The notes under the pieces are model-generated. The model did not search any database, was not told where the DNA came from, and worked only from the letters and a program-made list of their open reading frames with translations. Below are positions 7,759 to 15,683 of a stretch of 64,000 nt of DNA, one piece after another (the stretch's first letter is position 1; each line of letters starts with the position of its first letter). The translations under genes and the position numbers were made by a program. This DNA is from Lachnospiraceae bacterium (GTDB lineage: Bacteria; Bacillota; Clostridia; Lachnospirales; Lachnospiraceae), in NCBI GenBank assembly GCA_022483465.1, contig JAKVNF010000001.1:1116001-1180000 (forward strand). The letters run 5' to 3'.

Positions 7759-7812
7759 AGATTACCAGCCGTCTGTGTCCTCTTCTTGTCCCTGTCGTGA
7801 AGAAACTGTGAA
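7759..7812 (-). promoter_or_regulatory. Four-box promoter of sRNA D
   Basis: Minus strand: TTCACA-N5-TTCACG-N5-GACAAG-N5-GACACA-N9-TAATCT, boxes every 11 bp, -10 at 7759-7764. Confidence 0.68.
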
Positions 7813-7938
7813 TTCCGACCCCGTCTTTTCTTTTGCAAGCCCCGGGTTTTGGCGCCGCCGTTCATGGTATGATACCGAATAGGGTCCGGGGATAGAAAGC
7901 GGATCGAAACCGCCGGGAAGACAGGGAGTAAAACTTTA

Positions 7939-9587
7939 CTCAAACTTCCCACTTGGTCCGACCCTCGAAAAACGTTGAAAATACGCCCAAAACCGAGCTT
8001 TTTACTATGAGTTTTTCGGCTTCTTGACAATTGAAAAAGCACTCTGTGCCTTCTATAATAAGATCATCCACAATCAAAAGAAAGTACAGGTGCTCACAAT
8101 GAGTATACATCAAAACAAGCCAATTGCAACTGCTAATTTCGAGGACGAATGTGCGTTTGGAAACGCCATGAAAGAGCTTGGCGTAAGCGCTCTCCTGAAG
8201 GCCTCCAATATCACCAAGGCGAAGGGTGCCTCTGCATATGAGCTCTTTCAGTTTCTTGTAATCCTCGTGTTCCAGAAGTGCAACCTGTATCACTTCCTCA
8301 ACTCCAAGAAGAAGGATACTGCCTATGACGATAACACCTACTACCGCTTCCTGAATGAAGGACGCTACAACTGGAGAAAGTTCATCCTGCTCCTCTCCGC
8401 CAGGATTGCCGCCTATTTCACTACTCTTACCCGCGAGAACAGAGCACGATGCTTCGTGCTCGATGACTCTGTCATCGCCCGTAACCGTTCCAAAAAGGTG
8501 GAGCTGCTCTCCAATGTCTACAATCACGTGATCCACAGAACCGAGAGGGGATTTAATCTCCTTCTTCTTGGGTGGACCGATGGATACAGCTTCCTTCCGG
8601 TCCAGTACATCATGCTTGCTTCGGCCAAGGCTAAGAGCCGCATCTGCGACGTATACGACAAGCACCTGCGTCATAACACCAACGCGTACAAGAGACGGGT
8701 GGATGCAATTACGCAAAAGCCCGTGATTGCACTTCAGTTGCTTCGCTTCGCCATTGACGCTGATATCAAAGCCGAATACGTGCTCATGGATACCTGGTTC
8801 ACGACAGAACCGTTCATCTGCAACATCAAGAACCTCGGCCTTGAGGTGATCGGCATGCTCAAAGATACCAAGCAGCAGTATTGGTACAAAGGCAGGCTGT
8901 ATAACCTGAAAGGCCTTGCGAAGACTGCCATCCGTCATTGCCCGCAGGGGAACCTGTTCGGGTCCATTGTTGTCAAAACGAAGTATCAGCAGCTTCCTGT
9001 CAAGCTGGTCTTTGTCCGCAATCGCAACAAGAAGGATGAGTACATCATCCTTCTGACCACTGCGGTGACTCTGCCCGACAGTGAGGCAGTCAGAATCTAT
9101 GGCTACAGGTGGGGCATCGAGGTATGCTTCAGGGCATGTAAGTCCCTTCTCAAGCTTGGCAAGGAGTTTCAAGGACTCAGCTACGACGTAACCGACAGCA
9201 CAACTGCACTCGTGCTCACACGATTTCTCATTCTCGAGTATATCCGTCGCAAGAAGAATGATCCCAAGACCATCTGTGAGCTGTTCTTCGTCTGCTGTGA
9301 TGACATTCAGGATATTTCCCTGAAGCAGTCGATTGACCGTCTTGCTGCAATGCTGATCGAGGGGGTCAGAACAGGTGATGTCTCCATTCAGATCTCCGAA
9401 AAGATGCGTAGCGACCTGACGAACTGGTTTTCGACACAGCCTGAGTTTATACAGAACCTGTTCCGCGACTTCCTAAATTTGTTTCTAACAAGCGATAAAG
9501 TTGCATAATGCTGTCAAGTTTCAAAAAATCACCTGTTGAGCAAGAAACCATCGGCTGTTACAACATTTTTCAAGTGGGAAGTTTGAG
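7939..9587 (+). mobile_element. IS4-family-like insertion sequence, 1649 bp
   Basis: The inverted repeats CTCAAACTTCCCACTTG (7939-7955 and the complement at 9571-9587) bound the element. The target duplication is AACTTTA (7932-7938 and 9588-9594). The exact borders could shift by one or two bases. It holds a single transposase gene. It is inserted between the GGGAG ribosome binding site and the ATG of the acetyltransferase gene; the A of that ATG is the last base of the duplication. Confidence 0.85.
8099..9508 (+). CDS. IS4-family transposase
   Basis: A 469-residue DDE transposase from the ATG at 8099 (MSIHQNKPIATANFED), which follows AGGTG; the frame is open from 8024 but lacks an upstream site. 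Catalytic landmarks are CFVLDDSVIAR (first Asp), VLMDTWFTTEPFI (second Asp) and YGYRWGIEVCFRACKSLLK (Y-R-E signature of IS4-type enzymes). It appears intact, acts on the CTCAAACTTCC repeats of its own element and has no other copy in the window. Confidence 0.9.
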   Translation: MSIHQNKPIATANFEDECAFGNAMKELGVSALLKASNITKAKGASAYELFQFLVILVFQKCNLYHFLNSKKKDTAYDDNTYYRFLNEGRYNWRKFILLLSARIAAYFTTLTRENRARCFVLDDSVIARNRSKKVELLSNVYNHVIHRTERGFNLLLLGWTDGYSFLPVQYIMLASAKAKSRICDVYDKHLRHNTNAYKRRVDAITQKPVIALQLLRFAIDADIKAEYVLMDTWFTTEPFICNIKNLGLEVIGMLKDTKQQYWYKGRLYNLKGLAKTAIRHCPQGNLFGSIVVKTKYQQLPVKLVFVRNRNKKDEYIILLTTAVTLPDSEAVRIYGYRWGIEVCFRACKSLLKLGKEFQGLSYDVTDSTTALVLTRFLILEYIRRKKNDPKTICELFFVCCDDIQDISLKQSIDRLAAMLIEGVRTGDVSIQISEKMRSDLTNWFSTQPEFIQNLFRDFLNLFLTSDKVA

Positions 9588-9593
9588 AACTTT

Positions 9594-10292
9594 ATGGAAG
9601 ACAAAGACAAATGCATTAGTGACTGGGACCGGATGGTCGCAGGGAAGCTCTACAACTCCGCCAGCAAGGACATCGAGGAGCGGCACATGCAGTGACTGAT
9701 CCGCTGCGACAACTTCAACCGCACCCCGGTCTCGGACTTTGCCGCAAAGCAGGCGGCTCTTGAGGAGCTGATTCCCTCCGCCGTGGGGAAGAACCTGGGC
9801 GTGTTTGCCCCGTTCTACTGCGAGTACGGCGTCAACATCCACGTGGGAAAGGAGTGCTTTTTCAACTACGGCTGCACCTTCCTCGATGTCTCGCCGATCA
9901 CGCTGGGGGACGGAGTCTGGGTCGGCGCCAACGTCACCCTGGCCACCCCGAACCACCCGTATCTTCCCGAGGAGCGGCTCAACGCCCAGTACCCCGACGG
10001 ATACCATGACCTCGAGTACTCCGCCCCGATCACCATCGGGGACGGCTGCTGGATCTGCTCCGGCGCCATCATTGCAGGCGGCGTGACCATTGGAAAGGGC
10101 AGCATCATCGCCGCCGGTGCGGTGGTGCTCCAGGATGTGCCGGAGGGCTGCATCGCAGGCGGTGTCCCCGCCCGGGTGATCCGAAAGATCGATGAAAAGG
10201 ACTGGATGAACGTCTGGGAGACCTACCGGCAGAACGCCGTTCCCCAGTCCCTGCGGGACCGGGAGAAAGCGGCCAAAAAACAGGGAGAATGA
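9594..10292 (+). pseudogene. maa: Maltose/galactoside O-acetyltransferase (LbH hexapeptide family), broken
   Basis: The ATG at 9594 opens a frame that reads MEDKDKCISDWDRMVAGKLY, the usual Maa N-terminus, but hits an in-frame TGA at 9693-9695 (codon 34). The same frame then continues to 10292 with the acetyltransferase core: PVSDFAAKQAALEEL, FNYGCTFLDVSPITLGDGVWVGANV in part, and the hexapeptide repeats of the left-handed beta helix, including GVTIGKGSIIAAGAVV. The family O-acetylates maltose or other sugars with acetyl-CoA. The IS4-type element removed the native SD (GGGAG, now at 7924-7928) from the start codon, so the nonsense change may have followed loss of expression. A restart inside the gene (for example 9783) would lack the N-terminal domain. 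Confidence 0.85.
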
Positions 10293-10331
10293 GCGCTGTC
10301 TCCCTCCGAACACAGGACTTCAGATGATCCC

Positions 10332-10371
10332 AAAAGGCCCTGCCCCGGCATCTTACCGGAGCAGGGCCTTT
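10332..10371. terminator. Bidirectional intrinsic terminator
   Basis: AAAGGCCCTGC / GCAGGGCCTTT arms end the acetyltransferase remnant and the tannase operon, which converge here. Confidence 0.85.
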
Positions 10372-10403
10372 GTACGGCCATAAGAATGATTTTTCAGAAG
10401 CGC

Positions 10404-11759
10404 TTATGCCTTTGCGCGGGCAAGGCTCTTGCGGATCTCGGGGAGGTACTTCTCCACATCCATGAACAGAACCAGGACCACCAGGATCGCACTGCCGATT
10501 GCACCGAGCCATCCGAAGTCAAAGCGGATCGCGGCGACCACTGTCTCGCTTGCCTGTCCCGGCACGTAATGCACAGCGGCAAGGATCCAGGCGGTGCAGG
10601 CGGAGCCCAGGCCGATGCCGATCTTGGAGCCGATGGACTGGGAGGCAGCCATCAGGCCCTCGGAACGGATGCCGTACTTCCACTCGCCGAAGTCTGCCGC
10701 GTCAGCGCAGAAGGCGTAGATGCCGGCAAACATGGGTCCGATGCCGATAGAGCGGATGACCACACCGAGAAGGAGAAGGCTCCTGCTGTCACCGGCCAGG
10801 CCGCAGAGGGCAAAGCCGATCATCATCAGGATACCGCCGAAGGTCATAAAGGTGCGCTTGGAGTAGCGGTTCACGAACCAGGGCATCACGAACAGGATCA
10901 GGAGGCCGGGTGCCTGGCCTGCTGCCATCAGCACCGACATGTAGGCGGGATCCTGCAGGACCACGTTGCAGTAGTAGATCTGGGCGGCGATCGCATTGGC
11001 ATTGATGAACAGGATGAGGGCACCGATCACCAGGCAGATCCAGAAGTAGCGGTTCCGGAAGACGGCGGGGAGCTGCTTGTTCAGCGGGAGCTCTTCCTTC
11101 TTCTCCCCGGACATGCCGACGACCTCACGGCAGAAGATCCCAGGGATCAGGATCAGGCCGCAGGAGATGGCGCCCAGGATGACGGACGTAACAGTCCAGC
11201 CAAAGCGAAGCTGCAGGACCGTGATCAGGGAACCCACCACGAGGCCGGAGAGGTTGTTCAGGATGGAGCTCACCGTGGAGGTCGTGTTTCTCTCCTTCGG
11301 ATCCCGCGTCATCCTCGCAAGGAGCGAGGTGTGGGCAATGCCCAGGATCGTGTACACGATGCAGTTCAGGAAGATGTAGGTCAGGTAGGCGTACAGGAGC
11401 TTGCCGCCCTCTGTCGTATCCGGCACGCGCAGAATCAGGACAATGCCGAGGAACATCAACGGCGCAGAGACCAGGATCCAGGGCCTGCACTTGCCGAGCT
11501 TTGTGTTCGTGCGGTCCACAATGCCGCCCATCACAAGGTCCGTCACACCATCCAGGATGCGGCAGACGATGAACATGGTGCCGATGGCTGCTGCCGCCAT
11601 TCCCGCGGTGTCCGTGTAGTAGGACAGCAGGAAGGAGGCAAGAAGCGTGGACATGACATTTCCGCCCGCTGCACCGCAGCCGTATGCTATGGAGGTCCGG
11701 AGCGGAATCTTCACGAGCTCCTTTTGTTCTTCTGTAACCTGCGCTTGATTCTCTTTCAT
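10404..11759 (-). CDS. GPH-family transporter of the galloyl-ester operon
   Basis: A 451-residue membrane protein with about 12 hydrophobic spans. The GPH signature RILDGVTDLVMGGIVD, then RTNTKLGKCRPW, is near residues 65-95. It is the last gene of a four-gene minus-strand run (tannase, UbiD, UbiX, transporter), 146 bp after ubiX and before a strong terminator. Context suggests uptake of a galloyl ester or glycoside, or exchange of gallate and its decarboxylation product; the family alone does not tell. It is related to the transporter at 1-1329. Confidence 0.85.
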   Translation of the reverse strand: MKENQAQVTEEQKELVKIPLRTSIAYGCGAAGGNVMSTLLASFLLSYYTDTAGMAAAAIGTMFIVCRILDGVTDLVMGGIVDRTNTKLGKCRPWILVSAPLMFLGIVLILRVPDTTEGGKLLYAYLTYIFLNCIVYTILGIAHTSLLARMTRDPKERNTTSTVSSILNNLSGLVVGSLITVLQLRFGWTVTSVILGAISCGLILIPGIFCREVVGMSGEKKEELPLNKQLPAVFRNRYFWICLVIGALILFINANAIAAQIYYCNVVLQDPAYMSVLMAAGQAPGLLILFVMPWFVNRYSKRTFMTFGGILMMIGFALCGLAGDSRSLLLLGVVIRSIGIGPMFAGIYAFCADAADFGEWKYGIRSEGLMAASQSIGSKIGIGLGSACTAWILAAVHYVPGQASETVVAAIRFDFGWLGAIGSAILVVLVLFMDVEKYLPEIRKSLARAKA

Positions 11760-11905
11760 GGCAATACCTCATTTCCGATTTTCTGGTCGTTCTGGAAGAG
11801 GAACCGTGCTTCAGCAGGCCTGTTCTGAATGTCCCGTTCCGTTCCCTTTGTGTCTTGATGTTACGTCTTCCTGTCCCTCCTGTCGCGGCAGCAATTGACC
11901 AAAAA

Positions 11906-12493
11906 TTACGTCTGATTGCACTGCATTCCATCCCATCGCCGGAACTTACCCGGGGAAATTCCAAAAGGTGTGAGGAGCCGGCAGGCGACCTGCGTCACCA
12001 TCTCGTCCAGGGTCTTCGGGCGCGTGTAGAAGTTCATCATGAGCGGAGTGATGTGCACCCCGGGGATCATGGAGAGCTCCTGCATGTTCCGAAGGTGGAT
12101 CGGGGAGAGCGGGCACTCCCGCACTCCCAAAACCAGCGGGCGCTGCTCCTTGATCGTCACATCCGCCGCGCGCAGCAGAAGGTTCTCCGCATAGCCCGCA
12201 TGGATGCCCGCCAGGGTCTTCATCGAGCAGGGGACAATCACCATCCCCGCGTTCTCGAAGGAGCCGCTCGCAGGTCCGGCGCCCAGATCCCCACTGTCAT
12301 AGACCCGATCTGCCAGTCCGCAGAGGCCCTCGACGGTAAGATCCGTCTCCTGGGCCAGGGTAAGCTTTGCCTCCTCGGTCAGAATGAGCCCGGCGGACCA
12401 GGCGGGATCTCTCTGGATCAGCTCCAGCACCCGGATCAGCACCGGAAAGCCGCTCGCCCCGGTGGCACCCACCAAAATCGATTTTGCTGTCAT
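11906..12493 (-). CDS. ubiX: UbiX-type flavin prenyltransferase
   Basis: A 195-residue protein, normal family length. UbiX joins dimethylallyl phosphate to FMN to make prenylated FMN, the cofactor of UbiD decarboxylases. The N-terminal GATGASGFPV (near residues 8-17) is the FMN-phosphate loop; VPCSMKTLAGIHAG and VRECPLSPIHLRNM are conserved catalytic stretches. It begins 12 bp after the end of the ubiD gene, so the cofactor enzyme and the decarboxylase are co-expressed. There is no ubiquinone context, which fits a dedicated decarboxylase partner such as LpdB of Lactobacillus plantarum gallate decarboxylase. Confidence 0.92.
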   Translation of the reverse strand: MTAKSILVGATGASGFPVLIRVLELIQRDPAWSAGLILTEEAKLTLAQETDLTVEGLCGLADRVYDSGDLGAGPASGSFENAGMVIVPCSMKTLAGIHAGYAENLLLRAADVTIKEQRPLVLGVRECPLSPIHLRNMQELSMIPGVHITPLMMNFYTRPKTLDEMVTQVACRLLTPFGISPGKFRRWDGMQCNQT

Positions 12494-12505
12494 CTCCTGT
12501 CTCCG

Positions 12506-13984
12506 TCAAAGAAATACTTTCCACTTGTCCCGATCCGGCTCCTGGAAGGCTGCCCGGTGGAACCGTTCCTTCATGGCAAAGGGCACGGTGCAGTCAAAGA
12601 TCGTCTTGCAGGAGATGCCCACATCCGCGATGGAGGGGTCATAGACCGGATTCGAGGAGGGATCCAGCGGATGGCACCGGACCCCGGGGATCGTGATGAT
12701 GTCCCGGTCTCCCTGGAAGCGGGTGTTCATCGCCCAGAGGACATCGTCCGTGTCAAAGATGTCCACGTCCTCGTCGACGAGAATCACGTGCTTGAGCTCC
12801 GTGAAGGCCGCAAAGGCGATCAGGGCTGCCTGCCGCTGCTTGCCCTCGTCCGTGGGGACGGTCTTGCGGAACTGGATGATCGCCATGTACTTGCCGCCGC
12901 CGGAACGATGGCAGTAGACATTGACCACCTTGCCCGGCATCGCCCGGTCAAGCATGTTCAGGATCGAGGCCTCCGTCGGAAGGCCGGCCATGTTGACGTG
13001 CTCCTCCGAGGGTCCGATGCAGGTCTGCAGAATGGGGTGCTTCCTGTGGGTCAGCGCCTTGACCTTGAGCAGCCAGCAGACATGGGATGCCTTCCCGTTG
13101 TAGCCCGGGAACTCCGGCATCGCGTATCCGGTGTGGCTGTTCTGATCCTCCACCACGTGATTGCTGCCGGGGAGAATCTCTCCCTCAATCACGTACTCGG
13201 CATTGGCGATCGCGTTCTCCTTCACCGTGAGGCAGGGGATCAGCTCCACCGGCTTTCCCCGCAGGGCGCCGGCGATCGAGAGCTCGTTGAAGCCAAGGGG
13301 CGTGGTCGGCGGCTCAAAGCAGCTGGTCACGCTGACTGCGGGGTCCACGCCGATGGACACCGAGATCGGAAGGGGCTTTCCCAGCTCCGTCGCCCGCTCC
13401 GCCATGGCACCGATATGCCGGGAGCCGGGCTGCAGAAAGATGGACAGGGTGTCCTTCGACTGGATGCACATCCTGTGGATTGTCACATCCGAGAGACCGG
13501 TGTCGGGGTGGGTGGCGTAGCACATGCCCAGGGTGACATAGGGGCCCGCATCCACCGGCGTGTTCTTCGGCGCCGGCAGGAGCTTGAACAGGTCAAAATC
13601 CGGATCCTCTGCCCGGTGCACCACTTCCTGCACCGGCGCGGGGCCGGAGATGACAACGGGCTGCACCGGATTGTTGGCGCAGTCCCGGATCCGGCGCCCC
13701 AGTTCTTCCTTTTTGCAGCCGAACATCGCCGCCACGCGGGCGCGGCTTGCCATCAGGCCGATCGCGATGTCCGTGTCCGGAAAGCCGATCACGTTGTGAA
13801 AGACCATGGCGGGGCCGTTCGTGTGGGTGGGCCTTGCCACGGTGCCACCCGCCCCGACGATCTTGTAGACGCCGGAGAGCTCCGCCTCCGGGTCCACCGG
13901 GATGTCGGTCTCGATCAGCTGTCCGGGCTGTTCCTTCAAAAATGCCAGCGCACTGCGCAGGCTGTCGATTTCCTCTGCTCTCAT
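12506..13984 (-). CDS. ubiD: UbiD-family decarboxylase, probable gallate/protocatechuate decarboxylase
   Basis: A 492-residue prenyl-FMN-dependent non-oxidative decarboxylase; the known gallate decarboxylase LpdC is of very similar length. Features are TIHRMCIQSKDT with the prFMN-contacting Arg at about 171, the PGSRHIG loop, and the acidic cluster AEYVIEGEI (residues 262-270) that holds the proton-shuttle Glu. It follows the tannase gene by 13 bp and precedes ubiX by 12 bp. The neighbourhood points to gallate as substrate, giving pyrogallol and CO2; protocatechuate or 4-hydroxybenzoate remain possible. The small LpdD-like subunit seen in some operons is not present. Confidence 0.88.
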   Translation of the reverse strand: MRAEEIDSLRSALAFLKEQPGQLIETDIPVDPEAELSGVYKIVGAGGTVARPTHTNGPAMVFHNVIGFPDTDIAIGLMASRARVAAMFGCKKEELGRRIRDCANNPVQPVVISGPAPVQEVVHRAEDPDFDLFKLLPAPKNTPVDAGPYVTLGMCYATHPDTGLSDVTIHRMCIQSKDTLSIFLQPGSRHIGAMAERATELGKPLPISVSIGVDPAVSVTSCFEPPTTPLGFNELSIAGALRGKPVELIPCLTVKENAIANAEYVIEGEILPGSNHVVEDQNSHTGYAMPEFPGYNGKASHVCWLLKVKALTHRKHPILQTCIGPSEEHVNMAGLPTEASILNMLDRAMPGKVVNVYCHRSGGGKYMAIIQFRKTVPTDEGKQRQAALIAFAAFTELKHVILVDEDVDIFDTDDVLWAMNTRFQGDRDIITIPGVRCHPLDPSSNPVYDPSIADVGISCKTIFDCTVPFAMKERFHRAAFQEPDRDKWKVFL

Positions 13985-13997
13985 CGCTGCCTCCCTT

Positions 13998-15452
13998 TCA
14001 CTCCTTTACAATCTGGTCAATCCAAGCAAACAGTTCCGGCAGGTCGTAGTCCCCCGCGTGGGGAATGCCCCAGGGATGTGCGATGTCGGCGTCAACGCCC
14101 GCCGCCCGAAGGGACAGGTAGAGGATCTCCGAGATCGCCAGGGAGGTGTCCCGGTCCACCGCGCCGTGGCGGATGCGCACATGGGGCGCCTTGTCCGCCC
14201 GGGCATCTTTGATGTAGTACATCGGGTTCATGAGCCGGATCTGCTCGGCATCCGCCAGGGCGGGATGCCCGGAGGTGTCATGCTCCATGGAGAATTCCGT
14301 GAAGTGCCGCTCCCTCTGGTCTGCGCTTCCGAAGAGCTCCGTCTCCGCGGTGCCCATCCGGATATCATCAAAGGCAGGTGCGGGCTTCATTCTGGTCCGG
14401 AAGGCGACGTACTTCTTCCAGTCTGCCGCCTTTGCCTTTCCGTTCTCCACGGTGAGCCAGTCGGACACGCCAGGCTCCTCCATGATATTCTTTCCCTCTG
14501 CCATCGCCTTGTCCGCAGCTGTCAGCACGTGGGTGAGGATGTAGTCGGTAAAGTTTCCGCTCCCGTCGGGGTTCATGGAGAGGGCAGTGCCGTCCTCCGT
14601 GTGGAGCCCCAGGCTGTTGAAGTAGGTCGGGAACATCGGTGCCAGAAGATCCGAGCAGCGCTCCATCTCGTCTGTCATCACCGCGTCCACCCGTCTCATC
14701 TTGGGCGGCTTTCCGAAAAGCAGGTTCGGATGGTCCTTCGGGCCGTTCTCCTGGACAAACTCCATGCGGTGGTAGTCCGGGATGCCGTGGAACTCCCACT
14801 CATAGGCCATGTCAGCGTGGTCGAGATTGGTGATCGGGCAGTAGCAGGAGGCGCCGAACACGTCGTCCCGCCCCTTTGCCGCGCCGAGCGCAGTGAGATA
14901 CGGCTCATAGTCCGGGTGATTGCCGGTGCAGGCAAGGAGCGAGGACATGGCGCCGCCTGCCGAGGTGCCGTTGGAGATGATTCTCTCCGCATTCCCGGGA
15001 AGGAGGTCCTTGTTGTGCCGGATCCAGCGGACTGCCGCCTTCAGGTCCACGATGTCCGCCGGTGCCATGCCGCAGTTGTGGCTGTTGGCGTCCCGGCAGC
15101 CCCTGCCGCGCACGCCTGCACTGACCACCACATAGCCGTGGAGCAGGGCATAGAAGGAGGCATTCGTCCGTCCCATGAAGTCAGGTCCCGGTGCCTCCTC
15201 GGGGCCCGGCATGTATCCGCCCACGGTGTTGGGGAAGAAGATCGGCGCCGTGTGCAGGGTGTAGCCGTTCACCGAGCCGCCGTCCTCATAGAAGGTCTCC
15301 GGGACATAGACCGAGAGCTTCTGGATCGGGTGCACCGGGTACTGCACGTAGGGGATGTGCTCGAAGGCCCGGTAGACCAGGGTCTTTCCGTCCCGCTCGA
15401 GGGTGCGGACTTCATAGGTTTCAGGATCAAATCGTAAAGCTGTTTGCTGCAT
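13998..15452 (-). CDS. Tannase (tannin acyl hydrolase, TanB-like)
   Basis: A 484-residue protein. The ATG at 15452 is preferred because GGAGG lies 8 nt upstream; the longer frame starts at 15467. It has the nucleophile elbow NGTSAGGA with Ser164, and a C-terminal Asp433 (GAVDRDTS) and His465 (IPHAGDYD). The L. plantarum tannase triad is Ser163, Asp419 and His451: the same Ser position and the same Asp-His spacing of 32. Tannase cleaves galloyl esters to gallate. No signal peptide is seen, so esters must be imported, which fits the transporter in the operon. It is the first gene of the operon and is divergent from an AraC regulator. A feruloyl esterase of the same fold is the main alternative. 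Confidence 0.85.
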   Translation of the reverse strand: MQQTALRFDPETYEVRTLERDGKTLVYRAFEHIPYVQYPVHPIQKLSVYVPETFYEDGGSVNGYTLHTAPIFFPNTVGGYMPGPEEAPGPDFMGRTNASFYALLHGYVVVSAGVRGRGCRDANSHNCGMAPADIVDLKAAVRWIRHNKDLLPGNAERIISNGTSAGGAMSSLLACTGNHPDYEPYLTALGAAKGRDDVFGASCYCPITNLDHADMAYEWEFHGIPDYHRMEFVQENGPKDHPNLLFGKPPKMRRVDAVMTDEMERCSDLLAPMFPTYFNSLGLHTEDGTALSMNPDGSGNFTDYILTHVLTAADKAMAEGKNIMEEPGVSDWLTVENGKAKAADWKKYVAFRTRMKPAPAFDDIRMGTAETELFGSADQRERHFTEFSMEHDTSGHPALADAEQIRLMNPMYYIKDARADKAPHVRIRHGAVDRDTSLAISEILYLSLRAAGVDADIAHPWGIPHAGDYDLPELFAWIDQIVKE

Positions 15453-15565
15453 GGTGTCTGCCTCCATGGCGCTGTGGGTGCGCCCAGTCTGTTTTTTCTA
15501 CTCTGTTATCTTACGGGCAAGGGCGGGATTTCGCATTGCAGCATTTGACCGCAGGGGCATAAAAA

Positions 15566-15593
15566 TTGCGTCAGATTGACCTGATTTGCGTCA
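15566..15593. promoter_or_regulatory. Direct-repeat operator between tannase and AraC genes
   Basis: Two copies of TTGCGTCA start at 15566 and 15586, 20 bp apart (two helical turns). This is the spacing at which AraC-family dimers bind. They lie in the 231-bp divergent intergenic region, next to a -10-like TATAGT (15631-15636) for the regulator gene. Confidence 0.5.
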
Positions 15594-15683
15594 CGACGTG
15601 AAAAGAATGGGAGGAAATTGCAAAAAATGATATAGTGCAGGGAGACGGACGGCGGTCTGCCGGGCCGGAAAGGAGACAGCAGG

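Larger units (their letters stand above)
6970..7812 (-). repeat. Tandem array of four sRNA gene units, period 221-233 bp
   Basis: Four units follow one another on the minus strand. Each has a four-box promoter, a 5' hairpin, a C-rich anti-ribosome-binding-site segment and an intrinsic terminator. The first promoter box starts at 7094, 7320, 7553 and 7774, so the period is 226, 233 and 221 bp. Units differ at many positions in spacers and terminators but keep promoter boxes, hairpin pairing and the C-rich segment, which suggests old duplications under selection. Two further members lie at 28716-29084 on the plus strand. Confidence 0.8.

Noticed and set aside
7020-7799. Short plus-strand frames starting MKKLF/MKKFF with a strong GGGGGAG ribosome binding site in each array unit (19-aa peptides ending ...ALSFPFGQ)
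   Set aside because: They are the exact complement of the sRNA anti-start segment and hairpin. Promoter boxes, -10, covarying stem and T-tailed terminator all read on the minus strand, frame lengths differ between units (two stop early, two run on), and the dispersed copies E and F do not keep the peptide. A dual role is not excluded but is not supported.
9693-9695. TGA as selenocysteine or recoded Trp codon in the acetyltransferase
   Set aside because: The family has no Cys or Trp requirement here, no SECIS-like hairpin was noticed just after it, and TGA is used as a normal stop elsewhere in the window.
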